In this document: positions 16,337 through 25,248 of the stretch, one piece after another
Numbering within the stretch: the first letter of the stretch is position 1
How the letters are laid out: the number at the start of each line of letters is the position of its first letter
DNA from: Variovorax sp. WDL1
GTDB lineage: Bacteria > Pseudomonadota > Gammaproteobacteria > Burkholderiales > Burkholderiaceae_C
Assembly: GCF_001541225.1 (NCBI RefSeq)
Contig: NZ_LMTS01000124.1
Location: 27,736-63,171, forward strand
Length of the DNA stretch: 35,436 bases
Reading direction: 5' to 3'
Notes under the pieces: generated by a model
The model's input: the letters and a program-made list of their open reading frames with translations, nothing else
Databases searched by the model: none
Told to the model about the DNA's origin: nothing
Program-made: the position numbers and the translations under genes

Positions 16337-16718
16337 GCATCTTGTTTTGGTGTTCCTGCAACCCAAAGCAAAAATTTTTTGATGGGCTCCGAGTGGCTTC
16401 AGTTGTTGGTGTCCGCTAACTTGTGAAGGGGCTAACGACGGTTTTCGGTAGAATAGGCCGCCGAGGGCCCCCGCGCGGCGCATAAGCCGGCAGAGCTTCT
16501 CCACGATGCGGGATTCCCGCATGTCGCCCACCGGTGCTCCACAGATCGCCCACAAGTTGTTAAGGAACTGGTCCACCGATTCTGTTGATAAGCTGTTTAT
16601 AAGTCCGATGTTGCTGACCCGCAACGACCGATCCGAGGCCCAGGCCCGTCTGTACGCGCCCCCCTTTTTGCCTACAATGAAGTTCCAACTACTGCAGTTG
16701 CCATTGCTTGTTGGTTCA
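16337..16718. other. Non-coding intergenic region between degP and lepA
   Basis: This is the largest gene-free stretch. The short ORFs in it look unlike any known protein and are probably spurious. It holds: TAGAAT at 16449-16454 in a GGTAGAATAGG context (a possible -10, no good -35); the palindrome ATGCGGG-att-CCCGCAT at 16506-16522; two direct 9-mers, TGTTGATAA (16583-16591) and TGTTTATAA (16594-16602), 11 bp apart; and TACAAT at 16673-16678 (a possible -10). Its AT-rich part stands out from the GC-rich surroundings. The lepA promoter presumably lies here or upstream. Confidence 0.6.
16673..16678 (+). promoter_or_regulatory. Possible promoter -10 for lepA or a small RNA
   Basis: TACAAT follows a CCCCCCTTTTT run. 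With 16-bp spacing the -35 would be TGTACG (16651-16656), a poor match. Predicted transcription would start near 16685, just before a small hairpin and a strong terminator. The position is suggestive, the motif only moderate. Confidence 0.4.
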
Positions 16719-16749
16719 GGGCGCGTCTCTTGGGGACGCGCCCTTTTTT
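16685..16749 (+). ncRNA. Candidate small RNA or lepA leader with attenuator
   Basis: A predicted transcript of about 65 nt from the TACAAT element to the T-tract would contain the hairpin CAACT-actgc-AGTTG (16686-16700), an unpaired stretch, and the terminator hairpin at 16719-16743 with six Ts. This layout fits either a short intergenic sRNA or an attenuated leader of lepA. I do not recognise a known RNA family. Confidence 0.3.
16719..16749 (+). terminator. Strong intrinsic terminator upstream of lepA
   Basis: A perfect 9-bp stem, GGGCGCGTC (16719-16727) with GACGCGCCC (16735-16743), has loop TCTTGGG and is followed directly by TTTTTT (16744-16749). It lies 55 bp before the lepA ATG and 383 bp after the degP terminator, so it cannot simply be the degP terminator. 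It must end a transcript starting between them, or attenuate lepA. Confidence 0.88.
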
Positions 16750-16804
16750 CTTGCCTGCAGCCTGCGGGGCACGAGCCAATTCAAGTACTTAAGCGTTCCC
16801 GTTG

Positions 16805-18616
16805 ATGAATCACATCAGAAATTTTTCGATCATTGCGCACATCGACCATGGGAAGTCGACGCTCGCAGACCGCTTGATCCAGCGTTGCGGAGGCCTCGCC
16901 GAGCGCGAGATGGAAGCGCAAGTTCTCGACTCGATGGACATCGAGAAAGAGCGTGGGATAACCATCAAGGCGCAGACCGCGGCACTGCACTACAAGGCAC
17001 GCGATGGGCAGGTCTACAACCTCAATCTGATCGACACACCGGGGCACGTCGACTTCTCTTATGAAGTGAGTCGCTCGCTGTCCGCATGCGAAGGCGCGCT
17101 GCTCGTTGTCGATGCGAGCCAGGGCGTCGAAGCGCAGACGGTGGCCAACTGCTACACCGCACTCGATCTCGGTGTCGAGGTGGTGCCAGTGCTCAACAAG
17201 ATGGACCTGCCGCAGGCCGACCCCGACAACGCGAAGGCCGAGATCGAGGACGTGATCGGCATCGACGCGGGCGATGCAATTCCGTGCTCTGCGAAGACCG
17301 GCATGGGCATCGACGAGATTCTCGAGGCCATCGTGGCCAAGGTGCCGCCGCCGCGCGGCAATCCCGACGCGGCACTGCGCGCGATGATCGTCGACAGCTG
17401 GTTCGACGCCTATGTCGGCGTGGTGATGCTGGTGCGCGTGGTCGACGGCCGCCTGGCGAAGGGCGACCGCATCAAGATGATGGCCTCGGGTGCGAGCTAC
17501 AACGCCGACAGCCTCGGCGTCTTTACTCCGGCAACCGAGACGCGCCAGTCGCTCGAGGCCGGCGAGGTGGGCTTCATCATCGCCGGCATCAAGGAGCTGC
17601 AGGCCGCGAAGGTGGGCGACACGGTTACGCAGATCAAGACCGGCAGCGGCGGTGCGGCCGCCACTGCCACCGAGGCTTTGCCGGGCTTCAAGGAGATCCA
17701 GCCGCAGGTGTTCGCCGGACTCTATCCGACCGAGGCGAGCGAGTACGACTCGCTGCGCGACGCGCTGGAGAAGCTCAAGCTCAACGACTCCTCGCTGCAC
17801 TACGAGCCGGAGGTGTCCCAGGCGCTCGGCTTCGGCTTCCGTTGCGGCTTTCTGGGCCTGCTGCACATGGAGATCGTGCAGGAGCGCCTCGAGCGCGAGT
17901 TCGACCAGGACCTGATCACCACGGCCCCCAGCGTGGTCTACCAAGTCGTGAAGAACGACGGCGAGGTGATCATGGTCGAGAACCCATCGAAGATGCCCGA
18001 CGTCGGCCGCATGGCGGAGATCCGCGAGCCCGTCGTGACAGTCCATCTCTACATGCCGCAGGAATACGTCGGCTCGGTGATGACGTTGGCCAACCAGAAG
18101 CGTGGCGTGCAGATGAATATGGCCTACCACGGCCGCCAGGTCATGCTGACCTACGAGATGCCGCTGGGCGAGATCGTGCTGGACTTCTTCGACAAGCTGA
18201 AGTCGGTCAGCCGGGGCTACGCATCGATGGACTACGAGTTCAAGGAGTACCGCGCCTCGGACGTCGTCAAGGTCGACATCCTGCTCAACGGCGAAAAGGT
18301 CGACGCGCTGTCGATCATCGTTCACCGCAGCCAGAGCCAGTACCGCGGCCGGGCGGTCGTTTCCAAGATGCGCGAGATCATCAGTCGCCAGATGTACGAC
18401 GTTGCGATCCAGGCCGCCATCGGGGCCAACATCATTGCGCGTGAGACAATCAAGGCCCTGCGCAAGAACGTGCTCGCCAAGTGCTACGGCGGCGACATCA
18501 CCCGCAAGCGCAAGCTTCTCGAGAAGCAGAAGGCGGGCAAGAAAAGAATGAAGCAGATCGGCTCGGTCGAGGTCCCGCAAGAGGCCTTTCTCGCCATCCT
18601 GCAGGTCGAAGACTAA
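16805..18616 (+). CDS. lepA: Translation factor LepA (EF4)
   Basis: Ribosome-binding GTPase of 603 aa that back-translocates or remodels stalled ribosomes. G-motifs: [10 protein letters not shown] (G1), RGITIKAQ (G2), DTPGHVDF (G3), NKMDLPQAD (G4). They are followed by EF-G-like domains and the LepA-specific C-terminal domain ([13 protein letters not shown] ending [14 protein letters not shown]). Length matches the family. ATG 16805 ([19 protein letters not shown]) fits the conserved N-terminus. No strong Shine-Dalgarno is seen. It is the first gene of a long operon and sits 13 bp before lepB. Confidence 0.97.
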   Translation: MNHIRNFSIIAHIDHGKSTLADRLIQRCGGLAEREMEAQVLDSMDIEKERGITIKAQTAALHYKARDGQVYNLNLIDTPGHVDFSYEVSRSLSACEGALLVVDASQGVEAQTVANCYTALDLGVEVVPVLNKMDLPQADPDNAKAEIEDVIGIDAGDAIPCSAKTGMGIDEILEAIVAKVPPPRGNPDAALRAMIVDSWFDAYVGVVMLVRVVDGRLAKGDRIKMMASGASYNADSLGVFTPATETRQSLEAGEVGFIIAGIKELQAAKVGDTVTQIKTGSGGAAATATEALPGFKEIQPQVFAGLYPTEASEYDSLRDALEKLKLNDSSLHYEPEVSQALGFGFRCGFLGLLHMEIVQERLEREFDQDLITTAPSVVYQVVKNDGEVIMVENPSKMPDVGRMAEIREPVVTVHLYMPQEYVGSVMTLANQKRGVQMNMAYHGRQVMLTYEMPLGEIVLDFFDKLKSVSRGYASMDYEFKEYRASDVVKVDILLNGEKVDALSIIVHRSQSQYRGRAVVSKMREIISRQMYDVAIQAAIGANIIARETIKALRKNVLAKCYGGDITRKRKLLEKQKAGKKRMKQIGSVEVPQEAFLAILQVED

Positions 18617-18629
18617 GAACGCGGTATCG

Positions 18630-19601
18630 ATGGCATTTCTCACCTCCCTGATCCTTGCGGCTTTCGTTGGTTATATCGGTGCCTGGTACTTCGGTGCGGT
18701 CGAAGGCAACTTCGCGCTGCTGCTGTTCCTCGCCACCGTGGTCACGGGCCTGTACTGGCTGGCGGAGCGCTTTTATTTCCTGCCTCGGCGCCGGAAAGCG
18801 GCCGAGGCGCTGGAGAGCTCGCTGGCCAAACGGCGAGAAGAGCTGACTCGCCAGGGCATCACCCAGGTCGACACCACGGACCCCAAGGCGCGCGAACGCC
18901 TGCTCCTGCAGCCCTGGTGGCTCGACTGGACGGCAGGCCTCTTCCCGGTGATCCTGGCGGTGTTCCTGCTGCGCTCCTTCCTGGTCGAGCCCTTCAAGAT
19001 TCCCTCTGGCTCGATGATGCCCACGCTGCTCACGGGCGACCTGATCCTGGTCAACAAGTTCACCTACGGCCTGCGCCTGCCCGTCATCAACACCAAGATG
19101 ACCGACGGCACCCCGCCGGCTCGCGGCGACGTGATGGTGTTCCGCTACCCGCCCAAGCCGAGCATGGACTACATCAAGCGCGTGATCGGTGTGCCGGGTG
19201 ACGAAGTGGCCTACCTGAACAAGAAGCTCACCATCAACGGCCAGCCGGTCAGCAAGCAGGCGGAGCCCGACTATTTCGACGAGGAGGCGATGCGCTACCT
19301 CAAGCAGTATTCCGAGGACCTGGGCGGCAAGAGGCACATGCTGCTCAATGACGAGGGCCGTCGAGCCGGCCTTTCGGAAGCTGAAATCATGGCGTTCCCG
19401 AACCAGGAAAATTGCCGCTACAGTGTCGAGGGCTTGGTGTGCAAGGTGCCGCCGGGCCACTATTTCATGATGGGCGACAACCGCGACAACTCGCTCGATT
19501 CGCGCTACTGGGGTTTCGTGCCTGACAAGAACATCGTGGGCAGGGCCTTCTTCGTCTGGATGAATTTCGGCGACCTCAAGCGCATCGGTGGGTTCCAATA
19601 A
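18630..19601 (+). CDS. lepB: Signal peptidase I (LepB)
   Basis: Inner-membrane serine protease of 323 aa that removes signal peptides from exported proteins. Hydrophobic segments lie near residues 4-21, 28-45 and about 95-117, followed by the periplasmic catalytic domain. The nucleophile is S128 in IPSGSMMPTL, and the Lys base is K183 in MDYIKRVIGVPGD. The conserved GDNRDNSLDSRYWGFVP box lies near the C-terminus. The lepA-lepB pairing is standard. Its substrates would include the DegP and RseB precursors of this window. Confidence 0.96.
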   Translation: MAFLTSLILAAFVGYIGAWYFGAVEGNFALLLFLATVVTGLYWLAERFYFLPRRRKAAEALESSLAKRREELTRQGITQVDTTDPKARERLLLQPWWLDWTAGLFPVILAVFLLRSFLVEPFKIPSGSMMPTLLTGDLILVNKFTYGLRLPVINTKMTDGTPPARGDVMVFRYPPKPSMDYIKRVIGVPGDEVAYLNKKLTINGQPVSKQAEPDYFDEEAMRYLKQYSEDLGGKRHMLLNDEGRRAGLSEAEIMAFPNQENCRYSVEGLVCKVPPGHYFMMGDNRDNSLDSRYWGFVPDKNIVGRAFFVWMNFGDLKRIGGFQ

Positions 19602-19626
19602 TCGGGGTTTTGGAGGGAAAGAGGGC

Positions 19627-19983
19627 ATGAGAGCAAGTCAATCCAGGCGGCGCCAGCGTGGCATATCGTTCATCGGGCTGTTGTTCGTCGCCATCGTGCT
19701 GGCCAGTGTCGGCGTGGTGGTGGCCCAGGTCATCCCGACGCTGATCGAGTACCAGGCGATCACCAAGGCCGCGAACAAGGCCAAGGAGGGAACGACTGTT
19801 CCCGAGGTCCGGGCGATCTTCGACCGCGCTCAGGCCATCGACGACTTCCAGTCGGTGGCGGGCAAGGACCTCGACGTCAAGAAGGTCGGAGACAAGGTCG
19901 TGGTGTCCTTCGCCTATGAGCGCGAGATCCACTTGTTCGGGCCGGCCTATCTGACGCTCAAGTACGCAGGCCAATCCAACTGA
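19627..19983 (+). CDS. DUF4845-family membrane protein
   Basis: Small 118-aa protein. A basic N-terminus (RASQSRRRQRG) is followed by a pilin-like GISFIGLLFVAIVLASVGVVVAQVIP hydrophobic segment (about residues 12-35) and a compact domain ending AYLTLKYAG. DUF4845 proteins occur between lepB and rnc throughout beta- and gammaproteobacteria. Their role is unknown, though the N-terminus resembles prepilin-type segments. ATG 19627 is chosen over GTG 19588 because the latter overlaps lepB. GGAGG at 19612-19616 is the likely ribosome binding site. Confidence 0.85.
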   Translation: MRASQSRRRQRGISFIGLLFVAIVLASVGVVVAQVIPTLIEYQAITKAANKAKEGTTVPEVRAIFDRAQAIDDFQSVAGKDLDVKKVGDKVVVSFAYEREIHLFGPAYLTLKYAGQSN

Positions 19984-19984
19984 G

Positions 19985-20077
19985 ATGGACGCCCACGGGG
20001 TCGCGACCAAGCCCTTGCGTCTCCCTGTCGAGGGGCTGCGCATGCCCTGGCGCAACGCCTCGACGGGCCGGCCGTGA
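19985..20077 (+). CDS. Possible 30-aa leader ORF coupled to rnc
   Basis: An ATG-started frame of 30 codons begins one base after the DUF4845 stop and ends at TGA 20075-20077, overlapping the rnc GTG in a 4-bp GTGA. The predicted peptide starts [12 protein letters not shown] and resembles nothing I know. It has no clear ribosome binding site but could be reached by ribosomes terminating at DUF4845. Translation would melt the hairpin at 20023-20067. It may equally be chance, since GC-rich sequence often has open frames. Confidence 0.25.
   Translation: MDAHGVATKPLRLPVEGLRMPWRNASTGRP
20023..20067 (+). promoter_or_regulatory. Long hairpin directly before the rnc start, possible RNase III autoregulation site
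   Basis: The outer stem pairs CCC(T)GTCGAGG (20023-20033, one bulged T) with CCTCGACGGG (20058-20067). An inner stem pairs TGCGC (20037-20041) with GCGCA (20050-20054). The whole structure ends 6 nt before the rnc GTG and no Shine-Dalgarno is seen. E. coli RNase III cleaves a hairpin in its own leader to destabilise the message; an equivalent here is inference from position and shape. Confidence 0.5.
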
Positions 20078-20778
20078 CGGGCAGTGGCCTTGACGCGCTG
20101 CAGGCGCGCCTCCAGCATTCCTTTTCCGACCCGCGGCTGCTGCAGCGCGCATTGACGCACCGCAGCTTCTCGGCCGATCACAACGAACGCCTCGAGTTCC
20201 TGGGTGATTCGGTGCTCAACCTCGCGGTCGCCCACCTGCTCTACGAGCAACTGTCGCAATTGCCCGAGGGCGACCTGTCCCGGGTGCGGGCCAATCTGGT
20301 CAAGCAGGACACCCTGCATCAACTGGCGCTCAAGCTGGCACTGTCCCCTCTGCTGCGGCTGGGCGAAGGAGAAGCGCGCTCCGGCGGGCCGAACCGCCCC
20401 TCGATCCTGGCCGATGCGTTGGAGGCGTTGATCGGGGCCGTCTACCTCGATGCCGGCTACGGGCCGGCAGAGGCGCTGGTGCGACGGCTCTACGAGTCCG
20501 TTGCCATCACGCCGCGCATGGACGCCGCGGCCAAAGATCCCAAGACGGAATTGCAGGAATGGCTGCAGGGCCACAAAATGAAGCTGCCGGTCTACCGCGT
20601 GCTCGGCACGCTGGGCGCGGCGCACAAGCAGACCTTCGATGTCGAATGCGAGGTGCCCGAACTGGGTTTGCGCGAACGCGGCATCGGCGGCTCGCGCCGC
20701 GCCGGCGAGCAGGCCGCGGCCGCCGCCATGTTGATCCGGCTCAAGGCGCGCGCAGGCGCTGTAAAGGCATCCCCATGA
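20074..20778 (+). CDS. rnc: Ribonuclease III
   Basis: Double-strand-specific endoribonuclease of 234 aa that processes rRNA precursors and regulates mRNAs. The signature [12 protein letters not shown] includes metal ligands E41 and D45, and [13 protein letters not shown] carries the later acidic ligand. The C-terminal double-stranded-RNA-binding domain runs from about residue 150 ([14 protein letters not shown] to [14 protein letters not shown]). GTG 20074 is the only standard start in the open frame after DUF4845. It overlaps a possible leader ORF as GTGA. Its TGA overlaps the era ATG by 4 bp. Confidence 0.95.
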   Translation: MTGSGLDALQARLQHSFSDPRLLQRALTHRSFSADHNERLEFLGDSVLNLAVAHLLYEQLSQLPEGDLSRVRANLVKQDTLHQLALKLALSPLLRLGEGEARSGGPNRPSILADALEALIGAVYLDAGYGPAEALVRRLYESVAITPRMDAAAKDPKTELQEWLQGHKMKLPVYRVLGTLGAAHKQTFDVECEVPELGLRERGIGGSRRAGEQAAAAAMLIRLKARAGAVKASP

Positions 20779-21740
20779 ACCATCCCATCGAATCCGATCC
20801 GATCCCTCCCGCAGCGGGCGCGGGGCCGAGCCCATCCGCCGGCCAGCGCTGCGGCCTGGTGGCCATCGTCGGCAAGCCCAACGTGGGCAAGTCGACGCTG
20901 CTCAATGCGCTGGTGGGCCAGAAGATCAGCATCACCTCGCGCAAGGCGCAGACGACGCGGCACCGCATCACCGGCATGCGTACGCGTGGGGTAACGCAGT
21001 TCGTTTTCGTCGACACGCCGGGCTTCCAGACGCTGCACGCCAACGCGCTCAACCGCTCGCTCAACAAGACCGTGGTGGGCGCGGTCTCTGACGTGGACCT
21101 GATCCTCTTCGTGGTCGAAGCCGGTAGTTTCACCGCGGCCGACGAGCGGGTGCTGAAACTGCTCGGCACCGGCATTCCGACGGTACTGATTGCCAACAAG
21201 CTCGACAACGTGCATCGCCGCAGCGAGGTGGCGCCGTGGCTGCAGGACATGCAGGGCCGGCACGCCTTCGCCGAGTTCGTTCCGATGTCGGCCAAGAATC
21301 CGAAGGATATCGAACGCCTGTTCGGCATCTGCGAAAAGTACCTGCCGGAGCAGCCCTGGTGGTATGCCGAGGACGAGCTCACCGATCGCAGCGAACAGTT
21401 CCTCGCGAGCGAGCTGGTGCGGGAAAAGCTGTTCCGCCTGACGGGCGACGAGCTTCCCTACACATCGACCGTGGTGATCGACAAATACGAGGAGGAGCCG
21501 CCTGCCCGCAAGGGCCAGAAGCGCCTGCTGCGCATCGCCGCAACCATCGTCGTGGAGCGTGACAGCCACAAGGCGATGGTGATCGGCGACAAGGGCGAGC
21601 GCATCAAGCGCATCGGCATGGAAACGCGGCAGGAGCTCGAAAAGCTCGCCGACGCCAAGGTCTTCATCGAGCTGTGGGTCAAGGTGCGTTCGGGGTGGGC
21701 CGACGACGAGGCACGGGTGCGTTCATTCGGATATGAATGA
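20775..21740 (+). CDS. era: GTPase Era
   Basis: Essential GTPase of 321 aa that helps mature the 30S subunit by binding the 16S rRNA 3' end. G1 is GKPNVGKST, the switch region contains [13 protein letters not shown]3 is DTPGF, G4 is NKLD and G5 is MSAKN. The C-terminal KH domain contains [11 protein letters not shown]. About 25 Pro/Ala/Gly-rich residues extend the N-terminus before the GTPase domain. ATG 20775 overlaps the rnc stop. The rnc-era pairing is near universal in proteobacteria and couples rRNA cleavage to subunit assembly. Confidence 0.97.
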   Translation: MNHPIESDPIPPAAGAGPSPSAGQRCGLVAIVGKPNVGKSTLLNALVGQKISITSRKAQTTRHRITGMRTRGVTQFVFVDTPGFQTLHANALNRSLNKTVVGAVSDVDLILFVVEAGSFTAADERVLKLLGTGIPTVLIANKLDNVHRRSEVAPWLQDMQGRHAFAEFVPMSAKNPKDIERLFGICEKYLPEQPWWYAEDELTDRSEQFLASELVREKLFRLTGDELPYTSTVVIDKYEEEPPARKGQKRLLRIAATIVVERDSHKAMVIGDKGERIKRIGMETRQELEKLADAKVFIELWVKVRSGWADDEARVRSFGYE

Positions 21741-21756
21741 ACATGCCCCAGGGTGA

Positions 21757-22527
21757 ATGGCTACCCACCGCGTCTCGCATGAACCGGCCTATGTGCTGCA
21801 CCGGTACGACTGGAGCGAGTCGAGCCTGATCCTGGAGGTCTTCACCCGCCACCACGGACGCATCGCCCTGGTGGCCAAGGGGGCCAAGCGGCCGAGCTCC
21901 AACTTCAGGCCGGTGCTGCTGCCCCTGCAGCCGCTGCAAGTCAGCTACGGCGGCGACGCCGAAATCCGAACGCTCAAGGGGGCCGAGTGGATGGGTGGCC
22001 ATGTGATGCCTACCGGCGAGGCGCTGCTGTCGGGCTACTACCTGAACGAACTGCTGCTGCGCTTGCTGGCGCGCGACGATGCGCACGAGGCGTTGTTCGA
22101 CGGTTACGCGATCCTGGTGCAGGTGCTGGCCGGCGACCACGGGGGCGCCCAGGCTGCCACCCAGGCCGCCGCGCTGCGGGCCTTCGAACTGCTGCTGCTG
22201 CGCGAGGTCGGGCTGTTGCCGGTGCTCGATATCGAAACACTGACGCTGGCGCCCATCCACGCGCAGACTCGGTACTCCCTCGTGCCCGAGGCCGGCCTGC
22301 GCATCGCCGCCGAGGACGAAGCCGCACTCGAGGGCGCCGACTGGCAGGCCCTGCAGCGCACGCTGGAGGAGCGCGCGCCGCTGGCCGCCACGCTGCGCCA
22401 CGTCGCGACCATGAACGCCGGCGCCAGCAGCGCCCTGCGCAACCAGCTGCGCGTGCTGCTCAACTACCATTGCGGTGTAAGCACCCTGCGCACGCGCCAG
22501 ATGATGAGAGACCTGCAAGCCCTATGA
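21757..22527 (+). CDS. recO: DNA repair protein RecO
   Basis: RecFOR-pathway protein of 256 aa that anneals DNA and loads RecA onto SSB-coated gaps. The N-terminal OB-fold region reads [38 protein letters not shown], typical of RecO, and is followed by the helical domain ([17 protein letters not shown]). No CxxC zinc finger is seen, as in other proteobacterial members. It lies 16 bp after era, with GGTGA near the start, and its TGA overlaps the pdxJ ATG by 4 bp. Confidence 0.93.
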   Translation: MATHRVSHEPAYVLHRYDWSESSLILEVFTRHHGRIALVAKGAKRPSSNFRPVLLPLQPLQVSYGGDAEIRTLKGAEWMGGHVMPTGEALLSGYYLNELLLRLLARDDAHEALFDGYAILVQVLAGDHGGAQAATQAAALRAFELLLLREVGLLPVLDIETLTLAPIHAQTRYSLVPEAGLRIAAEDEAALEGADWQALQRTLEERAPLAATLRHVATMNAGASSALRNQLRVLLNYHCGVSTLRTRQMMRDLQAL

Positions 22528-23267
22528 GCACTTCCCTGTCGATCAATCTCAACAAGGTGGCGCTGGTGCGCAACACCCGCTCGCTGGGCATCCCCAGCGT
22601 GCTCTTTGCCGCCGCGATGTGCCTGGATGCCGGGGCGCACGGCATCACGGTGCACCCGCGGCCCGACCAGCGCCACATCCGCCCGCAAGACGTGCAGGAC
22701 CTGTCGGAGCTGCTGCGCAAGGACTGGCCTCGGGCCGAGTTCAACATCGAGGGCAACCCGTTCCACAACCTGATGGACTTCGTGCGCGAGCTGCGCCCGC
22801 ACCAGGCCACCTTCGTTCCCGACGACGTGGCCCAGTCGACCAGCGACCACGGCTGGACCTTTCCCGACGATGCCGATCGGCTGCGGCCGCTGATAACCGA
22901 AGCCAAGACCCTGGGGGTGCGCGTGAGCCTGTTCATGGACCCTGAGCCGGACATGATGGCGGCCGTGAAGGCGGTCGGTGCCGACCGCATCGAGCTGTAC
23001 ACCGAAGGCTATGCCGCCTCGCGCGGTACCTCCAGGGCGGACGCGGTGCTGGCGCTCTACGCCGAGGCCGCCCGCGCCGCGCAGGCCGCTGGGCTCGAAG
23101 TCAATGCCGGTCACGACCTCAGCCGCGACAACCTCACCGAGTTCCTGCGGGCTGTGCGCGATGTGCGTGAGGTTTCGATCGGCCATGCCTTCGTCTCCGA
23201 TGCCCTGGAGCTCGGTTACGCCGCGGCCACGCGGGACTACCTGCACTGTATTCGAGAGGCCGCGTGA
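22524..23267 (+). CDS. pdxJ: Pyridoxine 5'-phosphate synthase PdxJ
   Basis: TIM-barrel enzyme of 247 aa. It condenses deoxyxylulose 5-phosphate with aminoacetone 3-phosphate in the deoxyxylulose-dependent vitamin B6 pathway. Visible are [14 protein letters not shown] (N-terminal strand), [17 protein letters not shown] with active-site His/Arg, FNIEGNPF, and the C-terminal [11 protein letters not shown] and [12 protein letters not shown] motifs. The ATG overlaps recO in ATGA and the TGA overlaps the acpS GTG. The recO-pdxJ-acpS order is widely conserved. Confidence 0.96.
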   Translation: MSTSLSINLNKVALVRNTRSLGIPSVLFAAAMCLDAGAHGITVHPRPDQRHIRPQDVQDLSELLRKDWPRAEFNIEGNPFHNLMDFVRELRPHQATFVPDDVAQSTSDHGWTFPDDADRLRPLITEAKTLGVRVSLFMDPEPDMMAAVKAVGADRIELYTEGYAASRGTSRADAVLALYAEAARAAQAAGLEVNAGHDLSRDNLTEFLRAVRDVREVSIGHAFVSDALELGYAAATRDYLHCIREAA

Positions 23268-23659
23268 TCTACGGCATCGGCACCGACATCTGCGACATCC
23301 GCCGCATCGCCGCCACCTTCGAGCGCCAGGGTGAGCGCTTCGCGCAGCGCGTGCTGAGCGAGGCCGAACTCAAGGTCTGGCGCGCCCGCAGCGCCCGCTG
23401 GCCGAAGCGCGGCCTGCGCTACCTGGCCACGCGCTTTTCCGCCAAGGAGGCCTTCAGCAAGGCCATCGGCATGGGCATGCGCATGCCGATGAGCTGGCGG
23501 CTGTGCGAGATCGCGAACCAGCGCAGCGGCAAGCCCGTGATCGTGCTTCATGGTGTGTTGAAGGACTGGTTCGAAGCCGAAGGCCTGGTCGCGTACGTGA
23601 CGGTGACCGACGAAACCGACTATGCGGCCAGCTTTGTCGTGGTCGAACGCAAGCAATGA
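23264..23659 (+). CDS. acpS: Holo-[acyl-carrier-protein] synthase AcpS
   Basis: Phosphopantetheinyl transferase of 131 aa that attaches 4'-phosphopantetheine from CoA to the DSLD serine of AcpP. The [12 protein letters not shown] motif near the N-terminus supplies the metal-binding Asp, and [13 protein letters not shown] (about residues 60-72) supplies the Glu and Lys. GTG 23264 is the start because IYGIGTD is the family N-terminus and it sits in a GTGA overlap with pdxJ. The stop overlaps nagZ by 4 bp. Its substrate AcpP is encoded about 13 kb upstream. Confidence 0.95.
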   Translation: MIYGIGTDICDIRRIAATFERQGERFAQRVLSEAELKVWRARSARWPKRGLRYLATRFSAKEAFSKAIGMGMRMPMSWRLCEIANQRSGKPVIVLHGVLKDWFEAEGLVAYVTVTDETDYAASFVVVERKQ

Positions 23660-24732
23660 CCGAACAGAATTCCATGCACGCCCCCTTGATCATCGACGTC
23701 GCGGGCACCGCGTTGAATGCCGCCGACCGCCGCCGCCTTGCCGATCCACTGGTGGGCGGCGTGATCCATTTCGCGCGCAACTGGCAGGACCGGGGGCAGA
23801 TGAGCGCTCTCAACGCGGAGATCAAGGCGCTGCGACCCGACATCCTGGTCTGCGTCGACCATGAAGGAGGACGCGTGCAGCGTTTCCGCTCCGACGGCTT
23901 CACCCTGCTGCCTTCCATGCGCACGCTGGGCGAGCTCTGGATGCGCGATCCAATGCGTGCCACCCAGGCGGCCGTCGCCTGCGGCCATGTGCTGGCCGCC
24001 GAGCTGCGCGCCTGCGGCGTCGATTTCAGCTTCACGCCCGTCCTGGACCTGGACTATGGCGAAAGCAGCGTGATCGGCGACCGCAGCTTCCATCGCGATC
24101 CGCGCGTTGTCGCGCTGCTGGCCCGCAGCCTGGCGCACGGCCTGCTGCAGGCGGGCATGGCCAACTGCGGCAAGCATTTTCCGGGGCATGGCTTCGTGCG
24201 TGCCGACTCGCACGTGGCGACTCCCGTGGACCGCCGCAGCCTCAAGGCGATCCTGGCCGACGATGCAAAGCCCTACGACTGGCTGGGCGGCACGCTGGCT
24301 GCGGTCATGCCGGCGCATGTGATCTATCCGAAGGTCGACGCCCGCCCGGCAGGCTTCTCGCCGAAGTGGCTGAAGCAGATCCTGCGCGACCGGTTGGGGT
24401 TCGACGGGGCGGTGTTCAGCGACGACCTCAGCATGGAGGCCGCGCGCAGTATCCAAGGCGAATTGCTGAGCTACACCGATGCCGCGCTCGCCGCACTCGA
24501 TGCAGGCTGCGACCTCGCGCTGCTGTGCAATCAGAGCATCGGTGAGAGCACGGTGCTCGACGAAGTGCTCGACGGCTTTGCAGCAGCGCGCCGCAACGGC
24601 GGCTGGAAGCCGGAGGCCGTCCGCGAGGCGCGCCGGCGCGCTCTGCTGCCGCGGGGCGATGCGCTCGCCTGGGACGACCTCATGCGCTCGCCGGCCTATC
24701 GGCAGGCTGCCGCGACGCTGTCCGGGCTCTGA
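23656..24732 (+). CDS. nagZ: Beta-N-acetylhexosaminidase NagZ
   Basis: Cytosolic glycoside hydrolase family 3 enzyme of 358 aa that removes N-acetylglucosamine from muropeptides during wall recycling. Motifs: [28 protein letters not shown] (the loop bearing the mobile His acid/base) and [11 protein letters not shown] (nucleophile Asp). ATG 23656 overlaps acpS in ATGA; a longer frame upstream is a shadow. It is the last gene of the lepA operon and meets the YgjP-like gene tail to tail with a 6-bp gap and no visible terminator. Confidence 0.95.
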   Translation: MTEQNSMHAPLIIDVAGTALNAADRRRLADPLVGGVIHFARNWQDRGQMSALNAEIKALRPDILVCVDHEGGRVQRFRSDGFTLLPSMRTLGELWMRDPMRATQAAVACGHVLAAELRACGVDFSFTPVLDLDYGESSVIGDRSFHRDPRVVALLARSLAHGLLQAGMANCGKHFPGHGFVRADSHVATPVDRRSLKAILADDAKPYDWLGGTLAAVMPAHVIYPKVDARPAGFSPKWLKQILRDRLGFDGAVFSDDLSMEAARSIQGELLSYTDAALAALDAGCDLALLCNQSIGESTVLDEVLDGFAAARRNGGWKPEAVREARRRALLPRGDALAWDDLMRSPAYRQAAATLSGL

Positions 24733-24738
24733 GCTCGG

Positions 24739-25248
24739 TCAGGCTGTCGTCGACCAGAGTGCGGATCCGCCATTCTCCAGATGCGTCAGGTAGAGGCGCA
24801 GGTCGAACTCGAACTGGTGATAGTCCGGCTCCATGTGCATGCAAAGCTGGTAGAAGGCCTTGTCATGCTCGCGCTCCTTCGTGTGCGCCAGTTCGTGAAC
24901 CACGATCATGCGCAACCATTCGATCGGCACTTCCTTGAACAGGCTCGCCACGCGGATCTCGCGCTTCGCCTTGAGCTTGCCGCCCTGCACGCGCGAGATG
25001 GTCGTGTGAGTGCCGAGCGCGTTGCGAATCACGTGCAGCTTGTTGTCGAAGGCAACCTTGGCCAGCGGCTCGGCGTTGCGCAGGAACTCGCTCTTCAGTC
25101 CGCTCACGTAGTCGTAGAGCGCGCGGTCGGTCCGGATGCCATGCACGCCGCCGTAGCGCTTCAGCAGCCAGTCGCCGAGCCGGCCCTGCGTCGTGAGCTG
25201 CTCGACCTGGGCGCGCAGCGACGCGGGGTAGGCGGCCAGGTACTTCAT
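24739..25248 (-). CDS. YgjP-like HExxH metal-dependent protein (DUF45)
   Basis: Protein of 169 aa with VVHELAHTKEREHDKAFYQL. HELAH at residues 118-122 plus H128 form a zinc-type site, as in the DUF45/YgjP metallopeptidase-like family, which is related to SprT and WSS1 proteins. Proteolytic activity in this family is little tested. There is no signal peptide, so it is probably cytosolic. The ATG overlaps the Hsp70-like stop by 4 bp, so it is translated with that chaperone and with lysS. A joint role in protein quality control is inference. Confidence 0.82.
   Translation of the reverse strand: MKYLAAYPASLRAQVEQLTTQGRLGDWLLKRYGGVHGIRTDRALYDYVSGLKSEFLRNAEPLAKVAFDNKLHVIRNALGTHTTISRVQGGKLKAKREIRVASLFKEVPIEWLRMIVVHELAHTKEREHDKAFYQLCMHMEPDYHQFEFDLRLYLTHLENGGSALWSTTA

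Noticed and set aside
16265..16624. 119-codon minus-strand ORF in the same gap
   Set aside because: It runs antisense through the degP terminator, with no ribosome binding site or recognisable motif.
16506..16805. 99-codon plus-strand ORF in the degP-lepA gap
   Set aside because: It crosses a strong terminator and a palindrome, ends in the lepA start, and has no family-like sequence.
16781..18643. 620-codon frame antisense to lepA
   Set aside because: Complement of the lepA codons; no recognisable motif.
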